Of a stretch of DNA of 22,967 nucleotides, positions 1 to 7,547 are shown in pieces. The position numbers were made by a program, and so were the translations under genes. A model generated the notes under the pieces. The model saw nothing but the letters and a program-made list of their open reading frames with translations. It was not told the origin of the DNA and made no database searches. Within the stretch, counting starts at the first letter, position 1, and each line of letters begins with the position of its first letter. This DNA is from an uncultured Granulicatella sp. (GTDB lineage Bacteria > Bacillota > Bacilli > Lactobacillales > Aerococcaceae), in contig URWJ01000007.1 of the NCBI GenBank assembly GCA_900551535.1, positions 1 to 22,967 on the forward strand, written 5' to 3'.

Positions 1-1012
1 CAGCAATTTTTTCCTTAACTGAGTCTGATAATTGACCATCTGCTAAACCAACACCGTTATCAGATAATCCGTAAAGAACTTGTTCACCACCGTGGTAGTT
101 CCCTTTAGAAGCATCTTCACTAAATTTGATAAGTGCTTGTTTTACACCTTTAAGTGTTGATGTCAATGTTACGTTACGAGAGTCGTTTACTTTACCTTCT
201 GCTTGTTGGTCTTGGTCAACCCCGATTACCCAAATTTGACGATCTGGATTTGCTTCAACGATTGATTTAGCTGCTGCGAATACTCCAAGTCCTGCACCAC
301 CAGCTGCTGCATAAATGATGTCAACATCTGAAGCGTACATTGCTTCGGCAAGAGATTTTGCTTTAGCACCATCAGAGAATGATTCAGCATATTGAACTTC
401 GACAGTTGCTTTAGGGTTTACTGCTTGAACCCCAGCTTTGAAACCAGCTTCGAATTTGTCTAATGCTGGTCCGTGCATACCACCGATGAAAGCTACTTTG
501 TTTGTTTTTGTTGTTGCACCAGCCGCAACCCCAGCAAGGAATGCTGCTTCTTGGTCTTTATAGTTGATTGAAGCAACGTTTGGTTGTTCAACCACGCTAT
601 CGATAATCGCAAAGTGTGCATCTGGATTTTGTTTTGCTGCTTCTTCAACAGCTTTTTGTAATTTAAATCCGATTGCGAAAATAATATTGTACTCATTTAA
701 AACTGCAGTGTTAAGGTTTGTAGTATAGTCAGATTCTGCTTTTGAAAGAATGTAATCAATACCATTTCCTTTAGTTTTACCACCGTTATTTTTACCCCAT
801 TCTTGAAGGCCTTCCCAAGCGCCTTGGTTGAATGATTTATCGTCAATACCACCAGTATCAGATACCATTACCGCTTTGAAGTTGTCTGAAGAGCCAGCGT
901 TGTTTTGAGAAGATGCTTGTGAGCTGTCAGATTTTGATCCGCCACACGCTGCTAATACAGCAGTCGCACCAAGTGTCAATGCAAATAAAGCTAAATTCTT
1001 TTTAGTTTTCAC
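1..1012 (-). CDS. BMP/PnrA-family nucleoside-binding lipoprotein (3' end outside window)
   Basis: Substrate-binding lipoprotein of the BmpA/PnrA/TmpC family, which delivers purine or other nucleosides to an ABC importer (family knowledge). The start is GTG at 1010-1012, 8 bases after a perfect GGAGGT (1021-1026), giving VKTKKNLALF. A hydrophobic signal follows and ends in a lipobox LAAC (Cys about 23), then a Ser/Gly/Gln-rich linker. The mature part opens with VMVSDTGGIDDKSFNQGAWE, the hallmark of this family, and continues with further family-like segments (IIYAAAGGAGLGVF, WVIGVDQDQ). About 337 codons are visible and the frame is open to the window edge, so only the last few residues are missing. 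Permease and ATPase genes, if present, would lie beyond base 1. The nucleoside specificity is inferred from the family. Confidence 0.93.
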   Translation of the reverse strand, partial: MKTKKNLALFALTLGATAVLAACGGSKSDSSQASSQNNAGSSDNFKAVMVSDTGGIDDKSFNQGAWEGLQEWGKNNGGKTKGNGIDYILSKAESDYTTNLNTAVLNEYNIIFAIGFKLQKAVEEAAKQNPDAHFAIIDSVVEQPNVASINYKDQEAAFLAGVAAGATTKTNKVAFIGGMHGPALDKFEAGFKAGVQAVNPKATVEVQYAESFSDGAKAKSLAEAMYASDVDIIYAAAGGAGLGVFAAAKSIVEANPDRQIWVIGVDQDQQAEGKVNDSRNVTLTSTLKGVKQALIKFSEDASKGNYHGGEQVLYGLSDNGVGLADGQLSDSVKEKIA

Positions 1013-1047
1013 GATAAAAAACCTCCAATAAATGATTTACTACAGTC

Positions 1048-1075
1048 ATTCTAACATAAATAGAATGAAAATCAA
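1048..1075 (-). promoter_or_regulatory. Promoter of the BMP lipoprotein gene
   Basis: Read on the minus strand: -35 TTGATT (1070-1075), 16-base spacer, -10 TAGAAT (1048-1053) preceded by TGT, so an extended -10. It lies 35 bases upstream of the GTG start. No riboswitch-like fold was recognised in the short leader. Confidence 0.6.
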
Positions 1076-1104
1076 GCTAAATCTTTTCATTGGAGGTAAT
1101 TTTT

Positions 1105-1182
1105 ATGAAAAACGTTCGGTTTTTACATTTCTATGCGTTAGTTTCACCTGGTTCGGAAGCGTCGTTTTCACTGAAAACATGA
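1105..1182 (+). CDS. Possible 25-codon small ORF with a strong ribosome site
   Basis: ATG at 1105 is preceded by TTGGAGGT (1090-1097) at a good distance. It encodes MKNVRFLHFYALVSPGSEAS followed by FSLKT and a stop. It is the only plus-strand signal in the gap between the ftsK and BMP genes and runs antisense into the last 52 bases of ftsK. I recognise no family, and no clear promoter precedes it. It could be a real small peptide or a chance match, since the same bases also lie between the ftsK end and the BMP promoter. Confidence 0.2.
   Translation: MKNVRFLHFYALVSPGSEASFSLKT
1108..1124 (-). terminator. Weak hairpin after ftsK
   Basis: AAAAAC / GTTTTT arms (1108-1113 and 1119-1124) with a 5-base loop directly follow the ftsK stop. 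The stem is only 6 bp, so this is a weak, possibly bidirectional terminator at best. Confidence 0.3.
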
Positions 1183-3593
1183 ACATTCACTTTTCTTCCT
1201 TTACTTCCATCTGCAGGCCCAACATAACCACGCGCTTCTAATTCATCAATCATACGCGCTGCACGGTTAAATCCGATACGGAATCGTCTTTGTAAATAAG
1301 ACGTACTAATCGTTTCTTGTTCTTTTAATAGTTCGATGACTTCATAGAATAGTTCGTCTTCTGGTTCACTTCCACCAGCAGCAGTTGTATTTTCTGAAGG
1401 CATCATCGCTTCGTCATACTCTACTTCTTGTTGATTCTTCACGAAATCAACAATACGTTCGACTTCTTCGTCCGTTAAGAATGCGCCTTGTACACGAATT
1501 GGTTTATTTTCACCCATTGGCATATATAGCATATCCCCGCGTCCAAGAAGTTTCTCAGCACCATTGGCATCGATAATCGTACGAGAGTCTGTACCACTGG
1601 ATACCGCAAAGGCGATACGAGAAGGAACGTTGGCTTTAATAATCCCAGTAATAACATCAACGGATGGACGTTGTGTTGCTAGAATCATATGAATTCCGGC
1701 AGCACGGGCCATTTGCGCAAGACGAATAATCGCATCTTCCACTTCATTACTTGCCACCATCATTAAGTCTGCAAGTTCGTCTACGATTACGACGATATAA
1801 GGAAGTGTTGGGTTATTTTCGCCAGTTTCACGGTTATATTGTTCGACATGAGCGTTATATCCATCGATATTACGCATTCCCATTGAAGCGAATAATTCGT
1901 AACGTTTTTCCATCTCAGCTACAACCTTTTGTAAGGCTTGAGCGGCTTTACGAGGGTTCGTTACAACCGGAGTTAATAGATGCGGTATGCCATTATACAC
2001 ATTCAACTCTACCATTTTCGGATCGATCATCATTAATTTCACTTCATGTGGTTTTGTCTTCATTAAAATACTTGTGATAATGCCGTTAATACATACCGAT
2101 TTACCAGAACCGGTTGAACCGGCGATTAACATATGCGGCATTTTTGTAATATCGCAAAGACGAACATTACCAGAGATATCTCTTCCTAATGGTACGTCTA
2201 AAGGTTTTGGTGATTGAAGAGCCGATTGAATCACATCGCTAAACGATACAAAACTTGTTTGGCTATTTGGAACTTCAATCCCTACATAAGGTTTTCCTGG
2301 AATTGGAGCTTCGATACGAATATCTTTGGCAGCAAGTGCTAGAGCAATATCATCACTCAAGTTCACAATCTTACTTACCTTCACACCAATCGCTGGTTGA
2401 ATTTCGTATTTTGTAACAGCTGGCCCCATCATTGGGTTTGGCATTACTTTAGCATCCACCCCAAAACTTGCAAACGTACGCTCTAAAATATGCATATTAC
2501 GTTCTACAATCGTACGTTCATTAGATTGGTCTGAATGTTGTACGGGATTTAATAAGGTTACTGGAGGCAATTGATAATCTTCATCATCTTGTTCCCCACT
2601 CATTGAAAGTTCCCCGATATCTTCTCCATCATCTTCAAACTCAGGCTCTTCTGGTTTTTGAACTGAGGCAGGTGCAACAGGTGCTACTGGTTGCGTCGAC
2701 ATCACTGGTGCCACTGGAGCAGGTGCAACTGGTTCCACAGGTGGAATCGGTTCAATAGGTTCTACCATTGGAGACGTTGCGTATTCGTCCTCTATTAATG
2801 TTTCATCTTCATATTCATCAAAGAACACATCTTTCATTCGGTCTAATAACGAATGCGGTTTTCTTGGTTCTTTTTGTTTTTCAGGTGTTTCTGTTTGTAC
2901 TGGAGCAGGAGCCGGTGCTACAGGTGTTGCCACAACTTTCTCCTCAGCTTCTTGTTCTTCTTCCAAACGGCGTGCTTCGCGTTCGGCTTTACGCTCGGCT
3001 AACTTTTCAGAAGCATTCGCTGTTTGCGTACGTACAAAATCCATCACGTCGCTTAAATGCACATTGAAGATTAAGAGTCCGCTACATACTAATAATAGGA
3101 ATACGATTAAATACGTTCCCCATTGTGAAACAAGGAAATACGTACATGAATAAAGAAGAGTTCCTAATACCCCTCCACCAAGTCGTTGAGAAACGGTATT
3201 AGACGTAAAGTCCACCATGAAACGATTCATCATTTCTTGGAAAACAGGAGAACCTGAACTAGTAAAGCTACTATAAGTCATCACAGACACGAATAAGAGA
3301 AGTGCCACGCTTGATGAAATGGCTGCAGCAGTCCATCTCCACATAATCTTAGGCATGCGTCCACGGAATAACATTCCGAACCCCGCAAGAACTCCGCACA
3401 CTCCACCGAAGGCATATAAATCCCCGATAAAGAAACGAATCAGGTTAGCAAAGAATTTTCCTAAGAATCCTAATTGAAAAGTTGCTAATAAACTATAGAC
3501 AATAATAAATACGGCTACAGCTTCAATCGATAAAAACGGATTGGTATTCTTTGTATTTTTTCTTTGTGTTTTTTTCTTCGTTTGTTTAGCCAC
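1131..3593 (-). CDS. ftsK: DNA translocase FtsK/SpoIIIE
   Basis: Septum-located ATP-driven DNA pump that clears chromosome from the closing division septum (family role). It has 820 residues. Hydrophobic membrane segments fill about 20-180. A linker at about 180-345 is charged, then rich in Pro, Val, Ala and acidic residues. The motor has Walker A AGSTGSGKS (491-499), Walker B VVIVDELADL (601-610) and ATQRPSVDVITG. The C-terminal winged-helix gamma domain (about 743-800) has the family pattern ISTSYLQRRFRIGFNRAARM, which reads KOPS/SRS-type DNA sites. The start is GTG (3591-3593) after AAAGGAG. The first 8 bases overlap the end of the upstream DUF1033 gene, indicating co-transcription and translational coupling. 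The length is normal. The low-complexity VAP-rich linker is the part most likely to vary between strains. Confidence 0.96.
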   Translation of the reverse strand: MAKQTKKKTQRKNTKNTNPFLSIEAVAVFIIVYSLLATFQLGFLGKFFANLIRFFIGDLYAFGGVCGVLAGFGMLFRGRMPKIMWRWTAAAISSSVALLLFVSVMTYSSFTSSGSPVFQEMMNRFMVDFTSNTVSQRLGGGVLGTLLYSCTYFLVSQWGTYLIVFLLLVCSGLLIFNVHLSDVMDFVRTQTANASEKLAERKAEREARRLEEEQEAEEKVVATPVAPAPAPVQTETPEKQKEPRKPHSLLDRMKDVFFDEYEDETLIEDEYATSPMVEPIEPIPPVEPVAPAPVAPVMSTQPVAPVAPASVQKPEEPEFEDDGEDIGELSMSGEQDDEDYQLPPVTLLNPVQHSDQSNERTIVERNMHILERTFASFGVDAKVMPNPMMGPAVTKYEIQPAIGVKVSKIVNLSDDIALALAAKDIRIEAPIPGKPYVGIEVPNSQTSFVSFSDVIQSALQSPKPLDVPLGRDISGNVRLCDITKMPHMLIAGSTGSGKSVCINGIITSILMKTKPHEVKLMMIDPKMVELNVYNGIPHLLTPVVTNPRKAAQALQKVVAEMEKRYELFASMGMRNIDGYNAHVEQYNRETGENNPTLPYIVVIVDELADLMMVASNEVEDAIIRLAQMARAAGIHMILATQRPSVDVITGIIKANVPSRIAFAVSSGTDSRTIIDANGAEKLLGRGDMLYMPMGENKPIRVQGAFLTDEEVERIVDFVKNQQEVEYDEAMMPSENTTAAGGSEPEDELFYEVIELLKEQETISTSYLQRRFRIGFNRAARMIDELEARGYVGPADGSKGRKVNVHVFSENDASEPGETNA

Positions 3594-3900
3594 GTTCTTC
3601 TCCTTTCTCTTCTACTAATTGATTATTTTCATCGACTAAAATCAGTCCATGGAAAATTTGAACATCACATTCACACGCCACACAATAATCTTGTTCTTTC
3701 TCATTCCAAAAGGCAATGGCGCTTGTTCCTTTTGATCGTTTTTCTGGATAGTTAGAAGCAAGTCTAGCTTTATGCTGTTGGAAACTATTTTTCGCTTCTT
3801 CTAAAGAAGAAAATTCTTCAGTCGAAACAATCATTTTTTCCCAGTCATCGAAAAACCACCACGGTTCATCTTGACCTGCTGTCTCAATTACTTTAAACAT
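3586..3900 (-). CDS. DUF1033 family protein
   Basis: A 104-residue soluble protein beginning MFKVIETAGQDEPWWFFDDW, which I recognise as the DUF1033 pattern found in Lactobacillales and Bacilli. Its function is unknown. Trp/Phe/Asp-rich segments near the N terminus (EPWWFFDDWEK) and YCVACECDVQIFHGLILVDE near the end are the most family-like parts. The start ATG (3898-3900) follows GAGGTG. Its stop codon lies inside the start region of ftsK (8-base overlap), so the two form an operon with this gene first. Context therefore places it with a division or chromosome protein, but that is only association. Confidence 0.8.
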   Translation of the reverse strand: MFKVIETAGQDEPWWFFDDWEKMIVSTEEFSSLEEAKNSFQQHKARLASNYPEKRSKGTSAIAFWNEKEQDYCVACECDVQIFHGLILVDENNQLVEEKGEERG

Positions 3901-3918
3901 GTTTTCACCTCGTTTATT

Positions 3919-3948
3919 AGTATACCAAATTTTGCGAAATCATGGTAA
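3919..3948 (-). promoter_or_regulatory. Promoter of the DUF1033-ftsK operon
   Basis: Minus strand: TTACCA (3943-3948), 18-base spacer, TATACT (3919-3924) with TGG just upstream, an extended -10. It sits 19 bases before the DUF1033 start. A plus-strand promoter for acyP must share this roughly 98-base divergent gap, but only weak candidates such as TTGCGA at 3932-3937 are visible. Confidence 0.5.
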
Positions 3949-3998
3949 TCTTGTTTCATAGAGATGACAAAATAATTCTACTTTTTGGAGGTCTTTCT

Positions 3999-4271
3999 AT
4001 GATTACAAGACAAATTCGTGTCTGGGGACGTGTTCAAGGTGTCGGATTCCGCTTTTTCACGCAGCAACTCGCGATTCAATTAGATATTTGTGGCACGGTT
4101 CAAAATAAAATGGATGGCTCTGTTTTTGTGGTAGCACAAGGCGAAGAAAAGGCCGTCACTCGTTTTATCGAAAGGGTTAAAGCTTCCGTATCCCCTTACG
4201 GACGTGTCGACCGTTATGAAGAAAGTGACGTCTTGGACGCACCTGAATTTACAAAGTTTCAAATTATATAA
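3999..4271 (+). CDS. acyP: Acylphosphatase
   Basis: Small cytoplasmic enzyme that hydrolyses acyl phosphates such as acetyl phosphate or 1,3-bisphosphoglycerate to carboxylate and phosphate. It has 90 residues, the usual size. The signature GRVQGVGFR (10-18) holds the phosphate-binding loop with catalytic Arg18, and GTVQNKMDGSVFVVAQG (32-48) supplies the second conserved residue, Asn36. The start is ATG 3999 because TTTGGAGGT lies just upstream at 3985-3992. An in-frame upstream ATG at 3942 has no ribosome site. The gene is divergent from DUF1033-ftsK and followed 68 bases later by yidC, which has its own promoter. Confidence 0.93.
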   Translation: MITRQIRVWGRVQGVGFRFFTQQLAIQLDICGTVQNKMDGSVFVVAQGEEKAVTRFIERVKASVSPYGRVDRYEESDVLDAPEFTKFQII

Positions 4272-4277
4272 AGAACG

Positions 4278-4306
4278 TTGCTATTTCAACGAAACACGTG
4301 TACAAT
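4278..4306 (+). promoter_or_regulatory. Promoter of yidC
   Basis: TTGCTA (4278-4283), 17-base spacer, TACAAT (4301-4306), 33 bases before the preferred yidC start. The spacing is ideal and each box deviates from consensus by one or two bases. Confidence 0.65.
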
Positions 4307-4339
4307 AAATCATGTTATTAAATGAAAAGGAAAGTGATT

Positions 4340-5269
4340 ATGAAACTAACTAAAAAAGCTCAACTGCTATTAGTTGCAACAGTTCTTCCCCTACTACTTG
4401 CGGGATGTACCGTTCAATATAATGAAAACCATGAACCAATTGGTTGGCTCTATAACTATTTAGTAGTCCCAACACAATGGTTATTAAACCAAATTGCTTC
4501 CGTATTTAACGGAAACTACGCGATTGCAATTGTGATCGTATCAATACTTGTTCGTGTCGTTTTGATGCCAACACAATTCCATCAAATGAAATCGATGCTT
4601 GTCCAACAAGAAAAGATGGCGGTATTAAAACCATATATTGCTGAAATTACAGCTCGTGCAGAACAAGCTTCAACCCCAGAAGAAAAACTTGCAATCCAAC
4701 AAGAACAAATGGAGTTATACAAACTAAATAATGTCTCACTAATGGGCGGTCTTGGTTCAGGATGTTTACCAATCTTGATTACACTACCAATCTGGAGTGG
4801 ATTGTATAACGCGATTCTGTTGTCAAATGAAATTTCAAGTAGTGATTTCATGGGGATTAACCTTGGCTCTCAATTCTTACCAATCGCTCTTGCGACAATG
4901 GTTGCTTACTATGTTCAATCAGTAGTCAGCCAAATGGGAATGGACGAAGAAACGAAAAAACAAAGTCGTTCAATGAACTATGTTCTTCCAGTAATGATGT
5001 TCATGATGACATTCCAATCACCTGCTGGGGTTGGTATTTACTTCTTCATCTCTGCCCTTATCCAAATTTTACAATCATGGATTCAAAATACTTATATTCG
5101 TCCAAAAATTAAAGCTCAAATCGACGAAGAATTAAACCATGACAATATCGTTTTACCACAACGTACAACACCACGTAAAACAGCTCAAAAAGTAACACAA
5201 CAAGAAACGTTCGCACAACGTCAAAACAAAACTGGTGGTCGTAACGCTGGTAAACAAAACCGTAGATAA
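4340..5269 (+). CDS. yidC: Membrane protein insertase YidC (YidC2-type lipoprotein)
   Basis: Inserts and folds membrane proteins, alone or with SecYEG. It has 309 residues from ATG 4340. An ATG six codons earlier (4322) is less likely because the AGGAAAGTG site precedes 4340. The N-terminal signal ends in lipobox LLAGC (Cys23). The first core membrane segment carries the conserved groove arginine Arg72 (SILVRVVLMP). A charged cytoplasmic hairpin (about 85-130) follows, then LPILITLPIWSGLYNAI and two to three more membrane segments up to about 250. The C-terminal tail from about 255 is strongly basic (ending GGRNAGKQNRR), as in the ribosome-contacting YidC2 of lactic acid bacteria. It ends in its own terminator. 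Ffh, its functional partner in co-translational targeting, lies about 13 kb away. Confidence 0.95.
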   Translation: MKLTKKAQLLLVATVLPLLLAGCTVQYNENHEPIGWLYNYLVVPTQWLLNQIASVFNGNYAIAIVIVSILVRVVLMPTQFHQMKSMLVQQEKMAVLKPYIAEITARAEQASTPEEKLAIQQEQMELYKLNNVSLMGGLGSGCLPILITLPIWSGLYNAILLSNEISSSDFMGINLGSQFLPIALATMVAYYVQSVVSQMGMDEETKKQSRSMNYVLPVMMFMMTFQSPAGVGIYFFISALIQILQSWIQNTYIRPKIKAQIDEELNHDNIVLPQRTTPRKTAQKVTQQETFAQRQNKTGGRNAGKQNRR

Positions 5270-5276
5270 TAACGCA

Positions 5277-5311
5277 AAATACCTTTGAGAATTTCTCAAA
5301 GGTATTTTTTT
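5277..5311 (+). terminator. Terminator of yidC
   Basis: Near-perfect inverted repeat AATACCTTTGAGAA / TTCTCAAAGGTATT followed by a run of T (5305-5311). It begins 7 bases after the yidC stop. Confidence 0.9.
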
Positions 5312-5321
5312 GATGCAATGT

Positions 5322-5476
5322 GTATCATGCATGATACGTATCACGGATGATACATCTTAAAATTAAAAACTCCTTTTGTATCAATTTTGATACAAATCAT
5401 TTTTGATACATTTAATTTTTTGCAATGTAGGGTGTAACAATTATGTTACGTAACAAAAATGTTACACTCGCAAAAA
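5322..5476. repeat. Dyad-array repeat, copy A
   Basis: Three back-to-back pairs of 16-bp dyads with consensus GTAWCA-N4-TGWTAC: 5322-5337 and 5338-5353; 5378-5393 and 5394-5409 (second one degenerate, AAATCA left arm); 5434-5449 and 5450-5465. The pairs are separated by exactly 24 bp (5354-5377 and 5410-5433). The first four units use GTATCA/TGATAC, the last two GTAACA/TGTTAC. Bases 5338-5395 match copy B at 12972-13029 in 52 of 58 positions, and 5433-5476 match 13051-13094 in 41 of 44. The repeat lies in a convergent gap between the yidC terminator and the terminator of the LacI-fusion gene, so it is not placed like an ordinary operator here. Confidence 0.85.
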
Positions 5477-5509
5477 GAAAAAAGAGATAAGAAGAAACCT
5501 TATCTCTTT
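5472..5509 (-). terminator. Terminator of the phosphodiester operon
   Basis: Arms AAAGAGATAAG (5481-5491) and CTTATCTCTTT (5499-5509) with a 7-base loop. On the minus strand they are followed by a T-rich run. The stem includes the stop codon of the LacI-fusion gene. Its T-tract abuts the dyad repeat. Confidence 0.85.
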
Positions 5510-7547
5510 AATCGTTATAAACATCATGTAATACTCTTTCACCCAGTTCAATTTCATACGACAAACTGAATTTTTGATGATTCCAAACTTGTCTTTTCCC
5601 TAATTGAATAGATTTTTCTAAATGCGTTAACCAAGGATGCATTTCCATTAATCCTTGATTGTTTAGAATCTCTTTGCTAAGAATCATACCTCCAAGCGCT
5701 ACGATTAGTTTAGAAATCTCGTCACTATACAACCATTCTAAAAATAATAGAGCTTGGTCTTTCATCTTACTTTCTTTTACAATCCCTACTGTCCCTCCAC
5801 CAATCAGTGGTTGTTTTCCTGGAATACGAGCAACACCAAAATCAATATCATTTTGTAACTGTCCAGCGAGCACCGTTGAATAGTTAGAAAAGACTGTCAT
5901 CATTGCTGTTTTTCCTTCAGCAAATTCCTGAACAATATCTCCCCACCATTTATCTTTGTTCTGATCACTGGTTTCTAAACTAGCCTTATATTGTTCTAAA
6001 GCTGTTTTATATGGATTATCAACTTGATTTAACACTTGCTCACGGTATCTTGGTAAGAAATCACAAGAGGTAACGAGCGGAGTTTTCATCGCAATACTAT
6101 GACCATATTCTGTTTGAGATGCCTTATTTTTATTCTTTGTAAAAAATTGGCAAATCAAGTCAAATTCTTCATAACTTTGTGGTACAACTAATTCTTTTCT
6201 AAATCGCTCATAAAATTCTCGTTGAACTAATTTATTTAAAAATAAGTCCTTACGATAATAAAGCAATTGAACAGAAACGTCTAAAGGAACACCGTACCAT
6301 TTATTATTAGAATACATAAACTCGTTCAGTAATTGTTCATCAAATTGATTAAGAATCTTCTTACTACCCTCTATTTCCTCTAATGGTACAAAAAGCTCTT
6401 CTGCCACTTCAGGTAACACCGCCATATCCAAACGGATTAAATCATACCCTTTTTTGAAAGCACTATTTTTAATTTTCGTAACATCGTACTCTGATGATTC
6501 CAATTCATCTATCTCAATACGAATATTTGTCTCATGTTCAAAAATACCTGATAAGAATTTCAACACACGAGTGGTTGGAGAACTAATCGTTAGCAATCGT
6601 ATCTTTTGAGGATTGGCATATTTCGTATAAACATTTTTAGCTCTAAACCCTTCCGGTGTCATCAGAATACGACCCATTTCTCCAGTTTTAATTAAATCTA
6701 TGACCTTTTTAGCACACAACTTATAATCTAACTCAAAAATATTTTTCTTTGCACGAATAAGTTGAAAACTATCTAGAGCATATATATTCTCTAATCGACC
6801 TCTTCCTAACCAAGACTGAATTTCTTGAATATTTCTAAGAATCTCTCTATCGATTGCAAAAATGGCACTAAATTCTTCAAGACCTACATATTGTTCAAAC
6901 AATTGAATTAAATCTTGCCTATTTTTTATCGAAAATCTCTCGATTGAAAGATGACCAGAAATCTCATTTAAAATATCTTCAGATAAGGATTTTCCATTCT
7001 CGAATTTATAATCGATTAACAGTAATTTTTGATTACCTTTTTTAAATCGTTTTATTAACTCTTTTGCTAAAAGACTATACTCAAAAGAAATAACACCATA
7101 TTTGTTCGCATCCTCCAAAACATCAACAAAATGTATTTTCGTGTCTTGCTGAAATACTGATAACACATTTTCTTTTGGAACATAACCAACAAATACTGCG
7201 ACTGAAGGTTTTAATAGACTTTCCTTCTCCACGATACTTCGTAAATTCTTTTCTTTGAAATAGAAAACCTCAACTTCAATACTCTCTTTTTCAGCCTGCT
7301 GTAATAAACTTTCGTAGAACACGGAATAATGTTCTTTTAGAACAAAGGGAATGAAAACAACCACTTTATTTGAGGAACCTTTTCTCAACAGTTGAGCCTG
7401 AGGATTGATTGTATAACCTAATTCTTTTGCAGCCTTTAGGACTTTAGAAATCTTTTCTGAACTGACATTACCTCGTTGGTTTAATACATTAGAGGCTGTT
7501 CCGTGAGAAACACCTGCTAATTTAGCAATGTCCTTAATTGTCGCCAA
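5508..7547 (-). CDS. LacI-type regulator fused to a cytoplasmic solute-binding domain
   Basis: 679 residues, about twice a normal LacI protein. Residues 1-55 are a LacI helix-turn-helix and hinge (MATIKDIAKLAGVSHGTASN, then YTINPQAQLLRKG). Residues 60-310 look like a diverged LacI sensor domain (VVVFIPFVLKEHYSVFYESL; FELDYKLCAKKVIDLIKTGE). Residues about 315-679 resemble a family-1 ABC solute-binding protein: WYGVPLDVSVQLLYYRKDLF (417-436), FAEGKTAMMTVF, then PLIGGGTVGIVKESKMKDQA near 580-599. There is no signal peptide, so the binding domain should act in the cytoplasm as a second sensor. The start is TTG (7545-7547) after GGGAGG; no in-frame ATG is near. It overlaps the HAD gene by 31 bases and is last in the operon. 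I infer local regulation of this operon, probably by its imported or processed substrate. The domain order is clear; ligand and operator are unknown. Confidence 0.85.
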   Translation of the reverse strand: MATIKDIAKLAGVSHGTASNVLNQRGNVSSEKISKVLKAAKELGYTINPQAQLLRKGSSNKVVVFIPFVLKEHYSVFYESLLQQAEKESIEVEVFYFKEKNLRSIVEKESLLKPSVAVFVGYVPKENVLSVFQQDTKIHFVDVLEDANKYGVISFEYSLLAKELIKRFKKGNQKLLLIDYKFENGKSLSEDILNEISGHLSIERFSIKNRQDLIQLFEQYVGLEEFSAIFAIDREILRNIQEIQSWLGRGRLENIYALDSFQLIRAKKNIFELDYKLCAKKVIDLIKTGEMGRILMTPEGFRAKNVYTKYANPQKIRLLTISSPTTRVLKFLSGIFEHETNIRIEIDELESSEYDVTKIKNSAFKKGYDLIRLDMAVLPEVAEELFVPLEEIEGSKKILNQFDEQLLNEFMYSNNKWYGVPLDVSVQLLYYRKDLFLNKLVQREFYERFRKELVVPQSYEEFDLICQFFTKNKNKASQTEYGHSIAMKTPLVTSCDFLPRYREQVLNQVDNPYKTALEQYKASLETSDQNKDKWWGDIVQEFAEGKTAMMTVFSNYSTVLAGQLQNDIDFGVARIPGKQPLIGGGTVGIVKESKMKDQALLFLEWLYSDEISKLIVALGGMILSKEILNNQGLMEMHPWLTHLEKSIQLGKRQVWNHQKFSLSYEIELGERVLHDVYND

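Noticed and set aside
1013..1047. Purine riboswitch in front of the BMP nucleoside-binding gene
   Set aside because: The leader between promoter and start is about 35 bases, too short for an aptamer.
1032..1241. 69-codon plus-strand frame between the BMP and ftsK genes
   Set aside because: Its ATG lacks a ribosome site and it runs antisense over the BMP promoter and ftsK end; only the separate short frame at 1105 has a good ribosome site.
5322..5476. CRISPR-like array (regular repeats with 24-bp spacers)
   Set aside because: Units are 16-bp palindromes in touching pairs, only two spacers exist per copy, the first spacers of the two copies are nearly identical rather than unique, and no cas genes are near.
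7517..7547. Frameshift joining the HAD and LacI genes
   Set aside because: Both genes have their own start with ribosome site and both are complete; the 31-base overlap is ordinary operon overlap.
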